Part shown: positions 57,737-64,000 of the stretch, one piece after another | Numbering within the stretch: position 1 is the stretch's first letter | Layout of the letters: each line of letters begins with the position of its first letter | NCBI GenBank assembly: GCA_014058105.1 | Contig: JACGCM010000679.1 | Location: 558,001 to 622,000, forward strand | Reading direction: 5' to 3' | Source of the DNA: Kingdonia uniflora | Taxonomy: Eukaryota; Streptophyta; Magnoliopsida; Ranunculales; Circaeasteraceae | Length of the DNA stretch: 64,000 bases | The notes under the pieces: generated by a model | The model's database searches: none | The model's input: the letters and a program-made list of their open reading frames with translations, nothing else | Told to the model about the DNA's origin: nothing | Position numbers and translations under genes: made by a program

Positions 57737-59395
57737 ATGGCACCTACCCTCCGTTCAAGTTCAACTCTTGCTGGCAACTCCATTAACGGAGTGGCCGCCA
57801 AAATAGCCTTGCTTTCTAAACAATTCGGTCAAGCCGAGGAGTGCCACCATGCACAACTTCACCAGGAACGTGAAAAACACCGGTTGGAGTTTGAAGCTGA
57901 AACAAACCGCCACCTGGACGATGCCGACAGGCAGAACTGGGCAATTGATGAGTAACGTAACACCGTCTAAGAGCTGTAAAGACTGCAGCCACTGGAAACT
58001 GCTTGACCGTCCTAAGCACTAGACCCCTCGCGCGTATCTGCCCGTACTCTTCTGGGGTCCCTTCCAAATCTCGAGATATCCCCAGTCCATACCGGTGCCA
58101 AAGGTGTTCCCCGTACTATTCCCCCAACTGGCTCTATCCATCTCGGCATTCACCCCATAAAAGATTCGTCTGATTCTACCTTCTGCTCCTCCAGACACCC
58201 CAAACACCGCCCTGCTCGAGAATATCTCGGGGAGCGCAGCGCCGAGCACATACCACTAACTCGACCTCACAATCTTTGAATCCCTCGATCTCCACCTCAT
58301 TCAGCATATACTGCATAGCAGGACCTCGGCAGCAAAATACAACCTGTTGTTTGCGTCAGCGCGAGCCTAACTCCTAACTCATGGAATCGACTAAATAACC
58401 CCCTTTTCCCCAAACTTCTCGATATCGAGATGCCCCCCAATTTCTGTGCTCTTAAACTCAGCAAATACTGTAACACAGATCTTCAATAATGCATTCTCAA
58501 ATTCTAAAATGCTCTGAGCCTCTATTCCACAGCCAACAACCTATTATGTCACTTTTTCCTACCAGCCTTACCGACAACCCACTTCGATGGTATCACAATA
58601 TCCCAAATAGCTAAATCCAGAGCTTCGAGCAACTATCATAGATTTTTATCACCCAGTTTACCTTTAATAAAGACAGAGAAGTCAGATTCGATGGCCTGTT
58701 CAATTTTAGAAAATTTAGCAGTGAAACACTCGAAGTCTTCACCAAGAGGTTTCTCGATGAATTACAAAAAGACGAGAACCTTGACTGCGTGAATGCGATG
58801 CTCGTGTACTCAAATGCCCTACCAAATCACAGCCGTGCAAAAGAATACCCGGTTCTCCACAAACCTCGAACCCTCGAGGAGATGCTCTCAAAGGTCAATG
58901 GTTATATCGACCTTGAGCGCCCCCACAAATCCCGTAAGCAGGGCCAACCTTCAACCATCAACTTCAGCAAACCTCGAGAAGGCCCACCTTCTACTCCAAC
59001 ACCCCTGATCACTCATGTCTCATAGAAGACTAAGAGCAACAAACGCCCTCACAACAATAACAATACTGAAACTCGTAAGAAGCAACTGAAGCCCGTCTTA
59101 TCTATACTTATTGCCCCCCTCAACATTCTTCTACCACATATACAGGTAGACCCCATATGGCGCATCCCTTTTCCTATTAAAGTCAGACCAGGAGAACCTT
59201 ACTACGGCAACCAGAAATGTAACTGCCACCATACAAAGAAATGCTTTGCCTTGCAGTGCTCTTTTGAACTCGTCCTCAAAGCAGGTCATCTACACCAGTA
59301 TGTTGCCGACCTTCCCAGCTACCTTGATGGGTCATACCTCAAACCTCAATCCACCCCTACTACGACCCAACCGAGGTGTACATCTACAGAGTAAA
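57737..59395 (+). pseudogene. gag of A2, degenerate
   Basis: Open for 72 codons from MAPTLRSSSTLAGNS through a helical HQEREKHRLEFEAE segment, then stops. The middle region is shifted. From 58789 the frame NAMLVYSNALPNHS leads to TLEEMLSKVNGYIDLER. The zinc-knuckle region near 59200-59250 reads YYGNQKCNCHHTKKCFAL: the first Cys is Tyr and the first His is Gln, so zinc binding should be lost. Start chosen as in A1 and B. Confidence 0.75.
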
Positions 59396-62300
59396 CTTTA
59401 TCAAAGTTAACAATATCGACAGTTGCCGCTCCAAGAGAAAATGCAAGCGTATCGCAGAATATTCCAAACTCACCTACCCAGAGAAGATGCCCGCTCTCCT
59501 ACCAGGATCAAGCCTCTCCCCCCAACCCAAAGGCATCTCTTTCATCGACTGTGACACATCCCATGTCCACTTTCCTCACTCCGATCCATTTGTCATCATG
59601 ATTAAGATTGAAAACCTTGTCCTCTACACAATGCTCATAGACGCAGGAAGTGCAGCTAATGTTCTTTTCCTCCAAACTGCCAAAACCATGAAGAAAACCA
59701 ACCTTATAACCATTGCCAATATCGAATTGAAGGGATTCAATGGGGCGACAAAAGTTATTATTGGTTGAATCAGCCTTTGGGTTACTACCGGCCCAGTCAC
59801 ACTTCAAACTAGTTTTCTTGTCATCGACAAGAAGTCAGAATACCTCGGTATCCTCGGACGTGACTGGCTCCATGCTATACGGGCCATTCCTTCTACATAT
59901 CATCAAACCCTTGGTTTTACCGCCCCCTTGCACACTTAGAATTTAAAGGCTCTCGATACCTCGCCCGTTCATGCGAGCACCCGGAGATCGATCAGACCCG
60001 GAGGCTCATCAACCACCCATAACAATCGCTGTATCTCTCTCTCCCTATTCCTTTGCCCGATGCTACACCACCCATCGAACCCACTATTTATATCGAACTC
60101 GATGGTCCTGGTCGAGGTACATTAATTGGAACTTTTCTAGATGAGGCAGAGCGCCTCAAGCTCTCCGACTTCCTTCGAGCGAATAAAGATGTCTTTGCAT
60201 GGACGTTCCAAGAGATACCCGGTATCGACCCCCCTTTGGCATGCCACCACCTCGATCTCATTCCCCATTCTACAAGTGTAAAACAGAAAAAATGTACCTT
60301 GGCACCATACCTTCGAGAAGCAGTAAACCTCGAGGAAGACTAGCTTATAGCCGCGGGTTTCATCAGAGAAGTAATGTATGCGGATTGGATATCAAATATT
60401 GTTGCAGTTCCCAAAAAGAATGGCAAGATCCGGATTTACGTCGACTTTCAGATCTAAACAAGCATACACCGAAGGACAGCTTCCCCTTCCCGATCATCTC
60501 AGTACTTTTTGATGCCACTGCTGGTCATGAGCGTTTGTCTATGATGGACGCAACCTCGGGTTACAGTTAGGTACCCCTCCTTCCCAAAGATCAACTTAAA
60601 ACTTCTTTCATTACTAAACAAGGCCTTTACTATTTTAACATCATGCCCTTGGGCTTTAAAAATGCGGGAACCACTTACCAACGCCTTGTCACAACCATGT
60701 TTAAACCTTTGCTTGGCTAGTCGGTCGAAGTTTACATCGACGACATATTATGCAAGAACCTTAAAAAACAAACCCACATTCAGGACCTAACCGAAGTCTT
60801 TTCGATACTTCGAACATACAACATGAAAATCAATCCAGACAAATGCCAGTTTGGTGTTTTGTCTGGTAAATTTTAAGGCCACCTTATCAGCAAATGATGT
60901 ATCGAGATCGACCCCACCCATATTCGAGCCCCATCGGCATGCCTTCACCCCGAACCAAAAAAGATGTCCAAAAAGTGGCTGGTAAGATAGCAGCCCTCAA
61001 CCGTTTCATTTTTAAATCCTCAGACAGATGTGCTTGGCTCTTTCCTTCTTACGTGACCAAGGCGTCCACAAAGCTAAAAAGAAAAACAACACTGAGATTA
61101 ACTGGAAACCCGACTGTGAACATGCCTTTCTCGAACTCAAAACTTACCTTGGTCGCCCACCCATTATCAGTACCCCTATCGAAGGTGAAGTATTCTCTTT
61201 ATGCCTCGCTGTTATAGATACCTCTATCAGTTCAGTTCTCATTCGACTCGACACAAACATCAAAAAACCCTTATATTTCATCAACAAAACTCTCACACCC
61301 GTAGAAACCCAATATTTAAAACTTGAGCGTTTGCTCCTCACCCTTGTCTATTCAGCCTGCAAACTCAAACCATATTTTTAAGCTTACCTCATCTGTGTTA
61401 TAACAAGTTACCCCCTCCGAGAAGTACTCAGCAAAAAAGAAAAATCCAGATGAGTACCACAATGGTCTGTATATCTTAGCGAATATGACATTACATTCAA
61501 GAAGTAGATATCCCAGAAAGGCCAAGCAGTAGGAGATTTCCTTGCCGACTTCCAGGTCGAATGTATTGATTGGGAGGAACATGAAGATGACTTAACCGAT
61601 AACCAACCCAAAGTAACAGATCCATGGAGCCCCAACACTGGCTGGCGTCTATTCACAGAAGGATCTGCTGGGCCAAACAGTTCAGGGATCGGTATAGTCC
61701 TAGTCATACCTACCAATGATCGAATAGAGAAGACATTCAATCTCAACTTCTAATGCTCCAACAACGAAGCCGAGTATGAAGCTTTGATTCATGGCCTCGA
61801 CCTTTCCCTTGAACTTGGCATTCCTAAACTCGCAGTTTTCACAGATTTCTAACATGTTCAGAGACATTATATAGGTAAAAATCAAGCTATCGATCGCATG
61901 GCTGAATATGCTGCCCTCGCTTGACATCGCATGGACCGATTCCCCAAAAAATCTACTATCACTCATTACCCTCGAGGAGAAAACTGACATGTAGATGCCC
62001 TCGCCTACATAGCCGCTATGTTAGGCCAATCAGAATCGCAAACCCTCAACATCGAAGTACTCGAACCCCCAAGTATCGACCAAATGGAAATTAATGCCAT
62101 CAATACTGGGGGAGAGAGTCTCGATCCAGATGACTAGTGAACACCGTTCATCCATTACTTTAACAATGCAACCCTCTTAGATGATCCCAAAGCCAAACGA
62201 TCGTTGTTAGAGAATTACCGCAGATACACTATCCACAAACATGAGTTACATTGCAAATCCCCAAATAACGCCCTCCTTCGTTGCATATCTCAAGCCGAAG

Positions 62301-63410
62301 CCTCTATAATTCTAGCCGAATTCCACGAAGGTACCTACGATGCTCATACTGCTGGTCGATATATGGCCCTTCGCGCCGTCTCCTAATGCCTATTTTGGCC
62401 AAACAAGAAAAAACATGCTGAAGAGTATGCCAAACACTGTGACAAATGCCAGCGTCATGTTTACGATATCCATTACCCTTCATAGGATCCCCATTTCAGT
62501 CAAGTCTCTTGGCCTTTCAAAAGATGGGCTATCTATCTCATCGGTCCCTTCCCTAAAGCCTCGGGCAGCAGAGAGAATATCCTTGTTGTAATAGATTACT
62601 TCAACAAATGGGTCGATGCTGTACCATTATACCAAACCAGAGAAGAAGAAGTTATCAAATTCTTATGGGAAAATATCATCATATGCTTTAGATACCCTAA
62701 TATGATTCGATACGACAATGGTCCCCAATTTGTTGGTAACAAGTAAGAAATTTTCTCAAAAACATAATATCATCCTCCCCCCCCCCTCAACACCTTACTA
62801 TCCCCATGGAAACAGTCAAGTCGAAACAATCAATACAACTATTGTCGACAGTCTCAAGAAAATAGTATTTGCAAAGATAGCTCGATGGGTTCAGGAGTTA
62901 CAGCATGTCCTCTGGGCCTATCGAACAACACCAAGAAAATCTACAGGCTGCACCCCTTTCCTTCTTACATACGTTACCGAAGCTATGCTCCCTACTCAAT
63001 TCAAAGTACCCACACGAGATCCCAACCTCCCAGACGAAGACAATGAGTTTGATCTCGGATGTAACAAGTTATAGATCGACAAAATGAGAGGTCGAGCCAT
63101 CGCCAACCTAGGCCGTTACCATATATCACTTCAACAGTCACACAATAAGAGAGTTCGTCCACGAAGATTCTACATCGAAGATCTAGTACTTTGACGGGTC
63201 ACTCAATTTTCGAAGCCTTGAAATATCGGCAAGCTAGCCTAATCCTGGGAAGGAACTTATGTAGTGTATGACAAATCTGACAAGAATTCCTACTATCTAA
63301 TGATAAGAGACAAAAAACCTTTACCAAATCCGTAGAGCACAATGCAGGTAGTTTTATATAACAGGCCACGACCTCTACCTTGTACAACTGGCGTAAATAC
63401 AGGATAATTA
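59396..63410 (+). pseudogene. pol of A2 (protease, RT, RNase H, second RNase H, integrase), degenerate
   Basis: Protease keeps LIDAGSAANVLF near 59640 and DKKSEYLGILGRDW near 59830-59870. RT (60053 to about 60960) has FLRANKDVFAWTFQE, DWISNIVAVPKKNG, then YIDDIL at 60733-60750 with a stop shortly before it. RNase H/connection is at 61028-61381. The second RNase H-like domain is at about 61640-61850 (FTEGSAGPNSSG, NNEAEYEALIHGLDL). Integrase (62204-63400) has YDAHTAG, CDKCQRH, IRYDNGPQFVGNK and GNSQVETIN, so its catalytic Glu is intact, unlike A1 and B. A run of ten C at 62777-62786 adds a residue in IILPPPSTPYY. About a dozen stops or shifts. Confidence 0.8.
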
Positions 63411-63429
63411 ATGAACAGTTTTTCCAACC

Positions 63430-64000
63430 CTGCTTCGTATCCTACTTTTAATGATTTTCTTGGTTTCACTTAAGTATCATGTCAGCCCTTTGACTCGACT
63501 GATACTTGGGGGCGACCTTGAAATATTCAAACCTCCAATTTCGAGTAAACTCGAGGGGTAAGGATGATCGAAAGACTGGACCCTAGAGAATGTATTAGGG
63601 GCGAACAGTTATGCTTCGTTGTGGCTTAGGCCTTTGAAGTCCAGTCGATTTCTTGGTTCCTTCTAGGTATCATGTCCACCCTCGCCCCGACTGATATTTG
63701 GGGGTGACCTTAAAATTTTCAAACCTCAAATTTTGAGCAAACTCGAGGGGCAAGGATAGTTGAAAGACTGGACCCTCGGGAATGCATTGGGGGCAAACAG
63801 TTATGCTTCGCTGTGGCTTAAGCCTTCGAAGTCCAGTCGATTTCTTGGTTCCTTCTAGGTATCATGTCCATCCTCGCCCCGACTGATATTTGGAGGTGAC
63901 CTTGAGATTTTCAAGCTTCCAAGTTTTGAGCAAACTCGAGGGGCACGAATGGTCGAAAGACCGGACCCTCGGGAATGCATTAACGATGAGCACGTTTTGC
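63430..64000. repeat. About 192-bp tandem array behind A2 pol
   Basis: Three units; AGTATCATGTC or GGTATCATGTCC recurs near 63473, 63667 and 63859. It is the reverse complement of the A1 array at 16500-17345 and runs into the window edge. Confidence 0.8.

Larger units (their letters stand above)
57480..64000 (+). mobile_element. A2: A-family Ty3/gypsy element, + strand, truncated at both sides
   Basis: Only the last 185 bp of the 5' LTR remain, followed by PBS, gag, pol and the 192-bp tandem array, where the window ends. Gag-pol and repeat unit match A1 in reverse. Its antisense genes and 3' LTR would lie beyond 64000. Confidence 0.8.

Noticed and set aside
1..64000. tRNA, rRNA or bacterial-type operons
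   Set aside because: No cloverleaf or rRNA motif was noticed; introns, LTRs and TATA boxes point to plant nuclear DNA. A tRNA scan was not possible.

Overview
This is a plant nuclear window made almost entirely of decayed Ty3/gypsy LTR retrotransposons. The pol genes run protease, reverse transcriptase, RNase H, a second RNase H-like domain, integrase; together with the long region behind pol this fits the Tat (Tat/Ogre/Retand) lineage of flowering plants. The species cannot be told. No intact host gene, rRNA or tRNA gene was recognised. The elements differ mainly by C-to-T and G-to-A changes, as expected of old methylated repeats.

Layout: E1 (1-9547, + strand, left side cut by the window) holds the end of pol, a tandem repeat, antisense genes and a 3' LTR. 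A1 (10236-23761, - strand) is a structurally complete element with two LTRs, PPT, PBS and a 5-bp target duplication. It sits in non-element DNA (9548-10230 and 23767-28193) that carries a possible host exon and two Helitron-like hairpins. C1 (28194 to about 56308, + strand) is one element split in two: 5' LTR and gag at 28194-30087, pol and antisense genes from about 45926. Between the halves lies B (30093 to about 45925, - strand), a tandem composite: LTR, antisense genes, gag-pol, LTR, then a second antisense-gene region. That second region is broken by a solo LTR of family A (44875-45604). At the right, a fragment of a fifth element D (3' LTR and one antisense gene, 56309 to about 57480) is fused to A2 (57480-64000, + strand), an A-family element with a truncated 5' LTR that runs off the window.

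What unites the elements is a cassette between pol and the 3' LTR on the strand opposite pol. It has two genes, each behind its own TATA box. Gene S (about 90-115 codons) has the motifs FFGDQ, a Trp pair and LAED. Gene L is spliced, has a domain resembling the Pfam Transposase_28 'putative gypsy type transposon' family, and ends in a long coiled coil. The 3' ends of pol and L converge on a tandem-repeat array: about 44-46 bp units in E1 and C1, about 190-220 bp units in A and B. Gene S is seen in five elements (E1, A1, B, C1, D) and is still open in three places although gag-pol around it is dead. Extra antisense ORFs are known from Tat-type elements. The two-gene layout with separate promoters, and gene S itself, are the most interesting content here.
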